A stretch of 64,000 bases of DNA, from contig CALWJX010000001.1 in the NCBI GenBank assembly GCA_944381085.1, positions 1 to 64,000 of the forward strand. Direction: 5' to 3'. Each line of letters opens with the position of its first letter. Positions within the stretch are counted from its first letter, which is position 1. Positions 30,487 to 39,119 of the stretch are shown here, piece after piece. Source of the DNA: an uncultured Clostridia bacterium. Lineage in GTDB: Bacteria > Bacillota > Clostridia > Oscillospirales > CAG-272. Below the pieces are notes generated by a model. It had not been told where the DNA came from, ran no database searches, and saw only the letters and a program-made list of their open reading frames with translations. The position numbers and the translations under genes were made by a program.

Positions 30487-32877
30487 ATGAGTTTTGGCGA
30501 AAAAACACTTCATTCACTTGAATTTGATAAGATATGTGAAATGCTGTCCTCATTTGCGCCCACCGACGGAGCAAAGCAAAAATCATTGACGCTTACTCCT
30601 TCTGACGACTGCGACGCTATTCTGAAACGTCAGAAAATAACAACCGACGCCCGCAGGCTTTGCGAAGCAAAGGGAATGCCTTCGTTCGGCATGATCAAGG
30701 ACATATCGGACGCCTGCGAGCGTGCGGACAAGGGAGCTACCCTTTCACCTCGTGAACTGCTTGATATTGCCAATCTTCTGAAAACTTCAAGGACCCTTAT
30801 CGATTATTTTTACGGCAATCATTTGTTCGATACGGTGCTTGACGAAGTCGTAAACAGGCTTACCTCTCACAGAAGCCTGGAGGACAGAATAACGCGTTCG
30901 GTTATTTCGGAGGACATGATAGCCGACGAGGCATCGGAGACGCTTGCGGACATAAGGCGTCAGATAAGAAACACAAACAACAAGATCAAAGATACCCTTC
31001 AAAAATATATTCAGGGCGGCTCTCATTCAAAATTTTTGCAGGAGAATATCGTTACCTCAAGAAACGGAAGATATGTAATACCTGTAAAGGCGGAGTATAA
31101 AAATGAGGTAAAAGGACTTATTCACGATACCTCTTCATCGGGCGCGACGATTTTTGTGGAGCCGGTCGCGGTAGTGGAGGCGAACAATGAGCTGCGTGTG
31201 CTTGAGTCTAAAGAAGAACACGAGATAGAAAAAATTCTTTCGGCGCTGTCGGCGTCTGTGTCGGATTCTTCGGACGCGATTCTGCTCAATTACAGAAATA
31301 TAAATGAGTTGGCTTTTGCCTTTACCTGTGCTCAGATGTCACTCGCGATGAGGGCGTCATCTCCCTTTGTCACACATGACAAAACCGTAAACCTGAAAAA
31401 CGCGCGACATCCGTTGATAGACAGAGACAAGGTGGTTCCCATAAATATCAGCATAGGAGAAAGCTACGATACAATGATAATTACCGGTCCCAATACGGGC
31501 GGTAAAACAGTCACTCTTAAAACCCTCGGTCTTTTTTCGCTGATGGCTCAGGCGGGTCTTCACATTCCCGCCGACGAGGGATCGGAGATCTGTGTGTTTG
31601 ACAATATTCTTGTGGATATCGGCGATGAACAGAGCATTGAACAGTCATTGTCCACATTTTCATCTCACATGGTAAACATCGTTTCTTTTCTGGACAGTGT
31701 AAATGAGAAATCTCTTGTGCTCTTTGACGAGCTTGGAGTCGGAACCGACCCGGTTGAGGGAGCCGCGCTTGCGATTTCCATTATAGATTATGTGAGAAAA
31801 AAGGGCGCCGTATGCGCGGCGACGACGCATTACGCCGAGCTTAAAGCGTATGCGCTTGATACAAAGGGAGTATGCAACGCCTCGTGTGAATTTGACGTGG
31901 AAACTCTTAAGCCGACTTATAAACTGATTATAGGAACTCCGGGAAAATCAAACGCGTTTGCCATATCCGAAAAGCTCGGTCTTTCTCCGGAAATAATAGA
32001 ACACGCCGAAAAATATATCAGCAGCGATAACCGCCGGTTTGAAGATATCATCGGTCAGCTTGAGCAGACCAGAGTCGAGATGGAGAAACAGAAGACCGAG
32101 GTCGAAAATATGAGAAACGATTACGAGAGGTTTAAACTCGAATCGGAGAAAAAAATCAGGCAAAGGCTGGATGAGTCTGAGCGCGAACTTGAAAAAGCAA
32201 GACAAAAAGCGGCAAATATGGTCGCGGGCGCCAAAGCTTCAAGTGAGTTTATTTACGCTCAGCTTGACAAGGTCAGACGCGCGAAGGAATCCGACAGACT
32301 CGGAGAGGAGCTTGACGGCGCAAGGCGCGCGATACGTGAGCATCTGCGGGCAAACGAAGATAAATATAACCCGGTTGAGGAAATAAAAAAGGATGAAGAA
32401 TATGTGCTTCCGAGACCTTTGAAAAAGGGAGACGAGGTCACTATTATGAGTATCGGAAAAGACGCGGTTTTGCTGGAGGCTCCCGACAAATCCGGCAACG
32501 TGCAGGTTCAGGCGGGAATACTTAAAACACGTGTGAATATCAAAGACCTCAAGCTTAAAGACGATTCGCCTACGGTTATTTCAGACGGCCAAAAACTCAA
32601 AGCCTCAACATATACTGTAAAAAGGAGCACTTCTTTCAAAGACGAAATAGACCTGAGAGGCATGACCGGAGATGAGGCTTGGCTTGCCGTTGACAAATAT
32701 ATAGATGAAGCAATATTGGCAGGCTTTACCAAAATAAGACTTATTCACGGAAAAGGTACCGGCGCGCTGAAAAAAGCGCTTTGGCAGTTTCTTAAAGGGG
32801 ATAAAAGAATAGCGTCATTCCGCATCGGACAATGGGGCGAAGGCGACGGCGGCGTTACGGTTGTGGATCTTAAATAA
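30487..32877 (+). CDS. mutS2: MutS2 family ATPase with Smr domain
   Basis: A 796-residue protein of full length for the family. The MutS core and clamp region are at 1-310; the ATPase domain has Walker A GPNTGGKT at about 333-341 and the signature STFSSHMVNI, LVLFDELGVGTDPVEGAAL (Walker B) and TTHYAELKAYA. A coiled coil (about 515-620) follows, then a KOW-like segment (RPLKKGDEVTI) and the C-terminal Smr nuclease domain with DLRGMTGDEAW and LIHGKGTGALKKAL. Family knowledge: acts on stalled or collided ribosomes (as RqcU) and/or suppresses recombination; it does not perform mismatch repair. Ribosome binding site GGAAGG lies upstream of the ATG. Confidence 0.95.
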   Translation: MSFGEKTLHSLEFDKICEMLSSFAPTDGAKQKSLTLTPSDDCDAILKRQKITTDARRLCEAKGMPSFGMIKDISDACERADKGATLSPRELLDIANLLKTSRTLIDYFYGNHLFDTVLDEVVNRLTSHRSLEDRITRSVISEDMIADEASETLADIRRQIRNTNNKIKDTLQKYIQGGSHSKFLQENIVTSRNGRYVIPVKAEYKNEVKGLIHDTSSSGATIFVEPVAVVEANNELRVLESKEEHEIEKILSALSASVSDSSDAILLNYRNINELAFAFTCAQMSLAMRASSPFVTHDKTVNLKNARHPLIDRDKVVPINISIGESYDTMIITGPNTGGKTVTLKTLGLFSLMAQAGLHIPADEGSEICVFDNILVDIGDEQSIEQSLSTFSSHMVNIVSFLDSVNEKSLVLFDELGVGTDPVEGAALAISIIDYVRKKGAVCAATTHYAELKAYALDTKGVCNASCEFDVETLKPTYKLIIGTPGKSNAFAISEKLGLSPEIIEHAEKYISSDNRRFEDIIGQLEQTRVEMEKQKTEVENMRNDYERFKLESEKKIRQRLDESERELEKARQKAANMVAGAKASSEFIYAQLDKVRRAKESDRLGEELDGARRAIREHLRANEDKYNPVEEIKKDEEYVLPRPLKKGDEVTIMSIGKDAVLLEAPDKSGNVQVQAGILKTRVNIKDLKLKDDSPTVISDGQKLKASTYTVKRSTSFKDEIDLRGMTGDEAWLAVDKYIDEAILAGFTKIRLIHGKGTGALKKALWQFLKGDKRIASFRIGQWGEGDGGVTVVDLK

Positions 32878-32960
32878 ATTTGAGACGTATGTTATATGCG
32901 CGTTTAAAATCATTGACTGTATAATATTTCGGTATAATCCTATAAATCGGAGCAAACAAT

Positions 32961-33075
32961 ATAACTGAATTAAGACTTCTCCATTCTCTTGGAAGGGCGC
33001 CCGATTGATTTTTCGGTGGGGAGATACAATGTCCCACTGAAAAATTTAATCGCGGGCTTAGTCCCTTATTGTATA
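32961..33075 (+). repeat. Repeat family R1, copy 2
   Basis: Has the block TATAAC-GAATTAAGAC, then CTTCTCC-loop-GGAAGGGCGC, then TTTTTCGGTGGGG-AGATACAAT-GTCCCACTGAAAAA and the last hairpin CGGGC-TTA-GTCCC. Block order matches copy 1 at 14141; the second stem has changed from GGAGAC/GTCTCC to GTGGG/CCCAC, so pairing is kept. It lies in the 500-bp gap between mutS2 and the hexapeptide-repeat gene, upstream of that gene's promoter. A possible but poorly spaced promoter-like pair (TTGACT...TATAAT, 32913-32938) precedes it. Confidence 0.6.
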
Positions 33076-33184
33076 AGTGAATATTTATAAGGGAAAGTAT
33101 TATTTTGTTTTGGATGGCGATTGTCGAAAATTTGTCCGTTTATGTAACAAATGTTAACACTATGAAAATTAAAAGGGATAAACA

Positions 33185-33213
33185 TTGACATAATCTTACT
33201 CTTGTGGTATAAT
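33185..33213 (+). promoter_or_regulatory. Promoter for the hexapeptide-repeat protein and glmM-glmS
   Basis: TTGACA, 17 bp, TATAAT with an extended -10 (TGG). The leader of about 165 bases before 33384 contains no recognised riboswitch. Confidence 0.75.
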
Positions 33214-33383
33214 ATTTACAATGTGTTGTAACTTTGGTTTGTAATAAAATAATTTTATTACTGATTATATTGATACAATTATACAGTCGTCGGAATGCAT
33301 GAATCCCGATCGGCGTTATTTATACTGTATTTCGGATAATTTATCGGAATCCGAAACTGTGTACGGAGGAATTGTTTTACGGT

Positions 33384-34055
33384 ATGAGCGGCATTGAAAC
33401 ATATAATTTGTTCGACCTTACCCATACGATTGCGAAAAATCTGCTCTCGGACTACACTTATCCGTGGGAGGCGCTCGGTGAAATAAAAAATTATATTATC
33501 GGCGTAGGGAAGACACTTGATAAAAATCTATACAATGAAGTTGAAGAAAATATCTGGATATCGAAAAGCGCAATGGTTTCAGTAACAGCATGTATAAGCG
33601 GTCCGTGTATAATAGGACACAATACAGAAGTACGGCATTGCGCTTTTATTCGCGGCAGCGCGCTGATAGGGGAAAACTGTGTGGTCGGAAATTCCACAGA
33701 GCTTAAAAACTGTATTCTTTTTGACAATGTGCAGGTTCCGCACTTCAACTATGTGGGAGACAGTATTCTCGGCTATAAGTCCCATATGGGAGCGGGTTCT
33801 GTCACGAGCAACGTGAAATCAGATAAGACAGCGGTTATTGTAAAGGACAAAATAAACGGAACCGAGATCGACACCGGACGTAAAAAGTGCGGCGCTATGC
33901 TCGGCGACTTTGCGGAAGTAGGCTGCAATGCCGTACTCAATCCCGGTACGGTAATAGGAAGACATTCTCAGATTTATCCGACGAGTTGCGTAAGGGGAGT
34001 AGTAAGCGAAAATTCAATATTTAAAAACGACGGAACAATTATAAAAAAACATTGA
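33384..34055 (+). CDS. Left-handed beta-helix nucleotidyltransferase-like protein (UDP-GlcNAc pyrophosphorylase-like C-terminal domain)
   Basis: A 223-residue protein built mostly of hexapeptide repeats: VSVTACISGPCIIGHNTEVRHCAFIRGSALIGENCVVGNSTELKNCILFDNVQVPHFNYVGDSILG and MGAGSVTSNVKSDK, GAMLGDFAEVGCNAVLNPGTVIGRHSQIYP. This resembles the acyltransferase half of GlmU-type enzymes but lacks the nucleotidyltransferase half. The HFNYVGDS segment parallels the GlmU acetyl-CoA site region. The ATG at 33384 is 13 bp from GGAGGA, rather far; an in-frame TTG lies within the ribosome binding site and is unlikely. It precedes glmM by 60 bp, so a role in amino-sugar supply is inferred. Exact substrate not known. 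Confidence 0.75.
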   Translation: MSGIETYNLFDLTHTIAKNLLSDYTYPWEALGEIKNYIIGVGKTLDKNLYNEVEENIWISKSAMVSVTACISGPCIIGHNTEVRHCAFIRGSALIGENCVVGNSTELKNCILFDNVQVPHFNYVGDSILGYKSHMGAGSVTSNVKSDKTAVIVKDKINGTEIDTGRKKCGAMLGDFAEVGCNAVLNPGTVIGRHSQIYPTSCVRGVVSENSIFKNDGTIIKKH

Positions 34056-34115
34056 GTAATTACATTTTGTGTTTTTGATTTCGGTCTTCATTTTTATTTT
34101 GGGAGAATTTGTACG

Positions 34116-35477
34116 ATGGGAAAATATTTCGGAACGGACGGTTTCAGAGGCGAGGCTAACGTAGCCCTGACGGTTGAGCATGCTTATAAAGTAGGAAGGT
34201 TTATAGGGTGGTTTTTCGGAGAAAAATCCAGAAAGGAACGCTCTGAGAACGCCCGCATACTCATAGGTAAGGACACAAGGCGTTCTTCATATATGTTTGA
34301 GTACGCGCTTGCGTCCGGCATCACGGCGTCCGGAGCGGACGCGTGTCTTATGCATGTAACCACAACACCGTCTGTTGCTTATATAGCGAAAGTGGACGCG
34401 TTTGACTGCGGAATTATGATTTCCGCGAGTCACAATCCATACTATGACAACGGAATCAAGCTTATAAACAGCAGCGGCGAAAAAATGGACGATGATACGA
34501 CGGCTCTGATAGAAGACTATCTTGACGGAAAAATCGGAGAGCTGCCTTTGGCTACAAGAGAAAAAATAGGCAGGACGGTAGATTACGTCTCGGGACGAAA
34601 CAGATATATCGGTTATCTTATTTCTTTGGGACTCTATTCATTCAAAGGAATAAAAGTGGCGCTTGACTGCGCCAACGGCAGCGCGTGGAATATAGCCAAG
34701 AGTGTGTTCGACGCTCTCGGAGCCAAGACATATGTAATAAATGCCGAACCGGACGGCACAAATATAAATTTAAACTGCGGAAGCACTCATATCGAGGGCC
34801 TTGCCAAATATGTGACAGACAATCAGCTCGATATAGGTTTCGCGTATGACGGAGACGCGGACAGATGTCTGTGCGTGGACGAAAAGGGGCAGATAATCGA
34901 CGGAGACAAAATCATGTACATTTACGCCCGTTATCTTAAAGAGCACGGCGAGCTTGTCAACAACACCGTGGTGACAACCATAATGTCGAATTGCGGTCTT
35001 TTTAAGGCGTTGGAGGAATTAAATATTGAATACGCCAAAACCGCGGTAGGCGACAAAAACGTACACGATTATATGGCTAAAAACAATAATTGCATAGGGG
35101 GGGAACAATCAGGGCATATTATTTTCAGCCAGTATGCGTCCACGGGCGACGGAATTCTGACAAGTCTGAAAATAATGGAAGTCATGATTGCTAAGAAAAC
35201 AACTCTCTCGAAACTTGCAGAGCCCGTAATAATATATCCTCAGGTATTGGTAAATGTAAAGGTAAAAGACAAATCCGCGGCGGTAAATGACCCGTTTGTA
35301 AAAGCGGCGACGGTAAAAGCGGAAGAAATATTAAACGGGAACGGAAGAATTCTGCTGAGGGAATCCGGAACCGAACCGGTTGTAAGGGTCATGGCGGAAG
35401 CCGAGAGCGAGGAATTGTGTCACAGATGCATAAAAATTGTGGTCAATGCGATTGAAATGAAAGGGCATAATATCTGA
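34116..35477 (+). CDS. glmM: Phosphoglucosamine mutase
   Basis: A 453-residue alpha-D-phosphohexomutase. The active-site serine loop is ISASHNPYYDNGIK (Ser about residue 105), the metal-binding loop is DGDADR at about 245-250, the sugar-binding loop is GGEQSGHIIF, and the phosphate-binding loop RESGTEPVVRVMAE is near the C terminus. All active-site segments are present. Family knowledge: interconverts glucosamine-6-phosphate and glucosamine-1-phosphate for UDP-GlcNAc and peptidoglycan synthesis; needs activating phosphorylation of the serine. glmS begins one base after its stop codon, so the two genes are coupled. Confidence 0.96.
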   Translation: MGKYFGTDGFRGEANVALTVEHAYKVGRFIGWFFGEKSRKERSENARILIGKDTRRSSYMFEYALASGITASGADACLMHVTTTPSVAYIAKVDAFDCGIMISASHNPYYDNGIKLINSSGEKMDDDTTALIEDYLDGKIGELPLATREKIGRTVDYVSGRNRYIGYLISLGLYSFKGIKVALDCANGSAWNIAKSVFDALGAKTYVINAEPDGTNINLNCGSTHIEGLAKYVTDNQLDIGFAYDGDADRCLCVDEKGQIIDGDKIMYIYARYLKEHGELVNNTVVTTIMSNCGLFKALEELNIEYAKTAVGDKNVHDYMAKNNNCIGGEQSGHIIFSQYASTGDGILTSLKIMEVMIAKKTTLSKLAEPVIIYPQVLVNVKVKDKSAAVNDPFVKAATVKAEEILNGNGRILLRESGTEPVVRVMAEAESEELCHRCIKIVVNAIEMKGHNI

Positions 35478-35478
35478 A

Positions 35479-37320
35479 ATGTGTGGAATTATCGGTTATA
35501 CGGGAGAGGAACAAGCGGCTCCCATATTGATTGAAGGACTGAAAAATCTTGAGTACCGCGGATATGACTCCGCCGGTATTGCGGTATATGACAACCAGAC
35601 AAATAAAACCGAGATAGTAAAGGCTAAGGGACGACTCAAATATCTGTCCGAAAGAACCGACGGAGGAAATGCCGTAAAGGGCTTTTGCGGAATCGGGCAT
35701 ACAAGATGGGCTACGCACGGAGAGCCGTCGGAGCTTAACGCGCACCCGCATGTTAGCAGCGACGACAAGGTTGTTCTGGTTCACAACGGGATAATAGAAA
35801 ACTATATCGAACTTAAAGAAAAGCTTGAAAAAAACGGATACAGAATATATTCACAGACAGACACGGAGATCGCGGCTGACCTGATATCTTATTATTACAA
35901 TAAATGCGGTGGAAACCCGCTTGAAGCCATAGCCCGCGCCATGCTCCGGATAAGAGGCTCTTACGCGTTCGGCATCATGTTCAGGGATTTTCCCGGAACG
36001 GTTTTTGCCGCGCGCAAGGACAGTCCGCTGATTATCGGAAAAGCCCCGGACGGTTACTATATTGCCTCGGACGTCCCGGCGATCCTTGACAGGACCAGAG
36101 AGGTTTATTATATAGACAACATGGAGATGGCTGAGCTTACAAGAGACAGTGTTAAATTTTACAATATCGACCGCGAGGAGATACAAAAAGAACTCGTTGA
36201 AGTCAAGTGGGACGCCAAAGAAGCCGAAAAAGGCGGATTTGAGCATTTTATGATTAAAGAAATTCATGAACAGCCCCGCGCGGTGCAGGAAACACTGAAC
36301 CGTTACATTCACGAAGGTGATATTGATCTTTTGCAAATCGGTCTTGAAGATGATTTTATAAAAAATCTTGAGAGAATATATATCGTAGCGTGCGGTTCGG
36401 CTTATCACGCCGGAGTAAGCGCGAAATATGTAATTGAAGAGATCGCGAAAGTACCGGTTGAGGTAGATATAGCTTCCGAGTTCAGATACAGAAATCCTGT
36501 GCTTGCGCAAAACTCGCTGGTGATTATAATTTCACAGTCGGGGGAGACTGCCGACAGTCTTGCGGCGCTTAGACTGTCCGCAGAGCGCGGTATACCTACT
36601 TTGGGTATAGTTAATGTGGTGGGATCAAGTATTGCCAGAGAGGCGGACTATGTAATGTATACGCTTGCGGGTCCGGAAATTTCGGTTGCCACTACGAAGG
36701 CTTACAGCACACAACTTGCAGCCGCGTATATTCTCGCGGTAAAGTTGTCATATGTCAAGGGCTGTGCGGACAGTGACAAATACAATTATTATATTGACGA
36801 ATTGTTGACGCTTCCCGAAAAAATCGAAAAGGTGCTCGACAGCAAGGAAAGGATACAGTGGTTTGCAAGCAAGTTTTCAAATGCTCACGACGCGTTTTTT
36901 ATCGGAAGAGGCATAGACTATTCTTCAGCCATGGAGGGCAGTCTGAAGCTTAAGGAAATAAGCTATATACATTCGGAGGCATATGCCGCCGGAGAACTTA
37001 AACACGGTACTATCAGCTTGGTTGAAAAGGGAACTTTGGTAGTAGGTCTTATGACAAACAAGAATCTTTTCGCGAAAACGCTGAGCAATGTCGCCGAGGT
37101 CAAAAGCAGAGGCGCCTACATTATGGGAATTACTTCATACGGCAATTACAGTATTGAGGATACCGCGGATTTTACCGTTTACGTTCCGGGTACCGATCCG
37201 TCCTTTAATGCCAGCCTCGCTATCATTCCTCTTCAGCTTATGGCGTATTATGTCAGCGTGGCTAAAGGGCTTGACGTCGATAAGCCGCGCAATCTCGCCA
37301 AAAGCGTCACTGTCGAATAA
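35479..37320 (+). CDS. glmS: Glutamine-fructose-6-phosphate aminotransferase (isomerising)
   Basis: A 613-residue protein of standard length. The mature N-terminal Cys (MCGIIGYTG) is the glutaminase nucleophile; FCGIGHTRWATHGEPSELNAHPH is the glutamine amidotransferase site. Two SIS sugar-isomerase domains follow (YIVACGSAYHAGVSAKYVIEEIA; VIIISQSGETADSLAALR; GRGIDYSSAMEGSLKLKEISYIHSEAYAAGELKHG), ending in DKPRNLAKSVTVE. Family knowledge: makes glucosamine-6-phosphate, the first step of hexosamine synthesis. In many Bacillota glmS mRNA carries a self-cleaving ribozyme; here the gene starts directly after glmM so there is no leader in which it could lie. Confidence 0.97.
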   Translation: MCGIIGYTGEEQAAPILIEGLKNLEYRGYDSAGIAVYDNQTNKTEIVKAKGRLKYLSERTDGGNAVKGFCGIGHTRWATHGEPSELNAHPHVSSDDKVVLVHNGIIENYIELKEKLEKNGYRIYSQTDTEIAADLISYYYNKCGGNPLEAIARAMLRIRGSYAFGIMFRDFPGTVFAARKDSPLIIGKAPDGYYIASDVPAILDRTREVYYIDNMEMAELTRDSVKFYNIDREEIQKELVEVKWDAKEAEKGGFEHFMIKEIHEQPRAVQETLNRYIHEGDIDLLQIGLEDDFIKNLERIYIVACGSAYHAGVSAKYVIEEIAKVPVEVDIASEFRYRNPVLAQNSLVIIISQSGETADSLAALRLSAERGIPTLGIVNVVGSSIAREADYVMYTLAGPEISVATTKAYSTQLAAAYILAVKLSYVKGCADSDKYNYYIDELLTLPEKIEKVLDSKERIQWFASKFSNAHDAFFIGRGIDYSSAMEGSLKLKEISYIHSEAYAAGELKHGTISLVEKGTLVVGLMTNKNLFAKTLSNVAEVKSRGAYIMGITSYGNYSIEDTADFTVYVPGTDPSFNASLAIIPLQLMAYYVSVAKGLDVDKPRNLAKSVTVE

Positions 37321-37341
37321 TGAAAATTGGTAAAATTTGAC

Positions 37342-37370
37342 TTGACAAAAAACAGATGTTGATGTATAAT
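37342..37370 (+). promoter_or_regulatory. Promoter of the cpsC-cpsD pair
   Basis: TTGACA, 17 bp, TATAAT; full match to consensus, 35 bp upstream of the start codon at 37405. It starts within 25 bp of the glmS stop, so the pair may also be read through from glmS. Confidence 0.75.
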
Positions 37371-37404
37371 AATTTGAACATTGATGAAAGGATGAAAGGT
37401 TAAA

Positions 37405-38154
37405 ATGAATGAAAGTGTAAACGAGCAAGAAATAGACTTAAAACGATTATTCAATGCTTTAAAACATAATTGGATATTGATTGTCGCAATTACTCTTGTT
37501 CTGGCGATTATAGGATTCCTTGCGACTTATTTTCTCATAGATCCCGAATATCAGGCGATGGCTCAGGCTGTTGTCGATGTCGGTTCGACAGCTAACCCGA
37601 CCTTGACTATAGACGGAAATTATATAGATGTTTCGAGTATAGCCGATTCAAAAAATTTTGTGCCTTTGTTTGAGCTTATTCTGAAATCTTCAAGCTGTCT
37701 GGATCCCGTGGTTGATGAACTGAAAGCTGAGGGGTACGACGATATAACATATAAAAAACTGCTTGAAATAGTTCAGATAGCATCCGTAAACAATACGCAG
37801 GTGCTGTCGATAACGGTTACACATACGGATAAGGATTTGGCATTGAATATATTGAACAAAATATATTCACGCGCTCCCCAGATATTGGATAAGACACTCC
37901 CGAACGGCAGCTTTGTCACAATTGATAACCCAAGATATGTCAATGAGGGAGAACCGGTAAGCCCGAGTATTATTAAAAATACGGCGATTTGCGCGGTTAT
38001 CGGATTTGTATTGATTGTAGCCGTCGTTATAATACGTGAGATTTTCAATACCACAATCAAGGACGAGTCGGATATAGAAAAGTATCTGGGACTTCCCATA
38101 ATCGGAAAAATACCGAAAATGGATACGAAGGGAGGTTTTAAAAATGGCCATTAA
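37405..38154 (+). CDS. Polysaccharide co-polymerase / chain-length regulator (YveK/CpsC-like)
   Basis: A 249-residue protein with two membrane helices flanking an extracytoplasmic domain: an N-terminal one (NWILIVAITLVLAIIGFLATYF) after DLKRLFNALKH, and a C-terminal one (AICAVIGFVLIVAVVIIREIF), preceded by a proline-rich GEPVSPSI. This is the Wzz/YveK layout. The short cytosolic tail (KDESDIEKYLGLPIIGKIPKM) fits activation of a partner BY-kinase. Its stop overlaps the start of the kinase gene by 11 bp. Family knowledge: sets the chain length of capsule or exopolysaccharide at the membrane. No glycosyltransferase cluster follows here, which is unusual. Confidence 0.9.
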   Translation: MNESVNEQEIDLKRLFNALKHNWILIVAITLVLAIIGFLATYFLIDPEYQAMAQAVVDVGSTANPTLTIDGNYIDVSSIADSKNFVPLFELILKSSSCLDPVVDELKAEGYDDITYKKLLEIVQIASVNNTQVLSITVTHTDKDLALNILNKIYSRAPQILDKTLPNGSFVTIDNPRYVNEGEPVSPSIIKNTAICAVIGFVLIVAVVIIREIFNTTIKDESDIEKYLGLPIIGKIPKMDTKGGFKNGH

Positions 38155-38884
38155 AAGAAAACATAACGACGGCATGGATCATAAAATGCTTTATTCGGTT
38201 CTTGATGAAGACGCGAGATTTGATTTCGTGGAATCTTATAAAATGCTCAGAACCAATCTTGAATTTGTCGCCGCGGCGGATAAATGTAAAATGGTGGAGA
38301 TTGTGTCTTCCGTACCCGATGAGGGGAAAAGCAATGTCATAGTAAATCTCGCGTATACTATCGCCAAAAGCGGCAAAAAAGTCTGTGTCGTTGACTGTGA
38401 CCTGCGTAAGCCTTGCATGTACAGGTATTTTAAAGTCAGTCATAAGTGTAAGGGACTTACAAACGTGCTTGCCGGTCAGGTGGACCTTGACAGCACCTTA
38501 ATTACCGACAACGGTGTTTCTGTACTGCTGTCAGGAGATTGTCCGCCAAATCCTTCGGAAATACTCAGCAGCAACGGTATGAAAAATATTATTCGAGAGC
38601 TTAATGAAAAATTTGATTTTGTGCTGTTCGATACTCCGCCTATTACTATAGTTACCGACGCCATTGTACTTGGCAAGCTGATTGACGGGGCTATAATAGT
38701 GGTAAGATATAACTATTCGGATATGAAAATTGTCAGAGACGCGAAAAAATATCTTGAAGCCGGCAATATAAAAATATTCGGAACGGTAATAAGCAATTAT
38801 ACAAAAAAGTACAGTTCATACAAGAAAAATTATTATTACTCTTACTATACCTCCCAGACAAACGACAACGACGGGGAGTCTTGA
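38144..38884 (+). CDS. CpsD/CapB-type bacterial tyrosine kinase
   Basis: A 246-residue P-loop kinase. Walker A is SSVPDEGKSN (the usual family form is PGEGKST; the Asp and Asn variants keep the Gly-Lys-Ser), Walker A' is VCVVDCDLRKP, Walker B is FVLFDTPPI. The C-terminal tail is a tyrosine cluster (YSSYKKNYYYSYYT), the autophosphorylation site. Family knowledge: with the CpsC-like activator it controls polysaccharide polymerisation through phosphorylation of the tail. The missing downstream glycan genes suggest that the pair regulates a glycan locus elsewhere; the O-antigen-polymerase-like gene at 48872 is a possible partner. That link is inference. Confidence 0.92.
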   Translation: MAIKRKHNDGMDHKMLYSVLDEDARFDFVESYKMLRTNLEFVAAADKCKMVEIVSSVPDEGKSNVIVNLAYTIAKSGKKVCVVDCDLRKPCMYRYFKVSHKCKGLTNVLAGQVDLDSTLITDNGVSVLLSGDCPPNPSEILSSNGMKNIIRELNEKFDFVLFDTPPITIVTDAIVLGKLIDGAIIVVRYNYSDMKIVRDAKKYLEAGNIKIFGTVISNYTKKYSSYKKNYYYSYYTSQTNDNDGES

Positions 38885-38980
38885 TTCATTATGCAGGAGA
38901 CTGAATTCTGCACGGGTCGGGTTTTTGCGGACCTGTGCAATTCAGCCCCTATTTTTTATATGAATCTTAATCTTATATTA

Positions 38981-39009
38981 TTGACAAATTAAAGTAATGA
39001 TGTTATACT
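38981..39009 (+). promoter_or_regulatory. Promoter of the Mbeg1-like hydrolase
   Basis: TTGACA, 17 bp, TATACT, with an extended -10 (TGT). The leader of about 100 bases carries element R1 copy 3 up to the ribosome binding site. Confidence 0.7.
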
Positions 39010-39030
39010 TGTTATGTCACGATGTCTTGC

Positions 39031-39105
39031 CACTTGTTTTTTTCAGTGGGGAGATACAATTTTCCACACAAATCATTGAACGACGGGGTTTAGCCCTTAT
39101 TGAAC
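39031..39105 (+). repeat. Repeat family R1, copy 3 (partial, hairpins two and three)
   Basis: Has TTTTTTTCAGTGGGGAGATACAATTTTCCAC and the last hairpin block GAACGACGGGG-TTTA-GCCCTTATTGAAC. The GGGGAGATACAAT block is the same as in copy 2. The first hairpin block is absent. It is transcribed as the leader of the gene at 39120: the element ends where AAAAGGAG, the ribosome binding site, begins. Confidence 0.6.
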
Positions 39106-39119
39106 AAAAGGAGTTTATT

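Noticed and set aside
35440..35479. glmS ribozyme
   Set aside because: The glmM stop and glmS start are one base apart and no ribozyme fold can fit; the leader before 33384 also lacks the ribozyme core.
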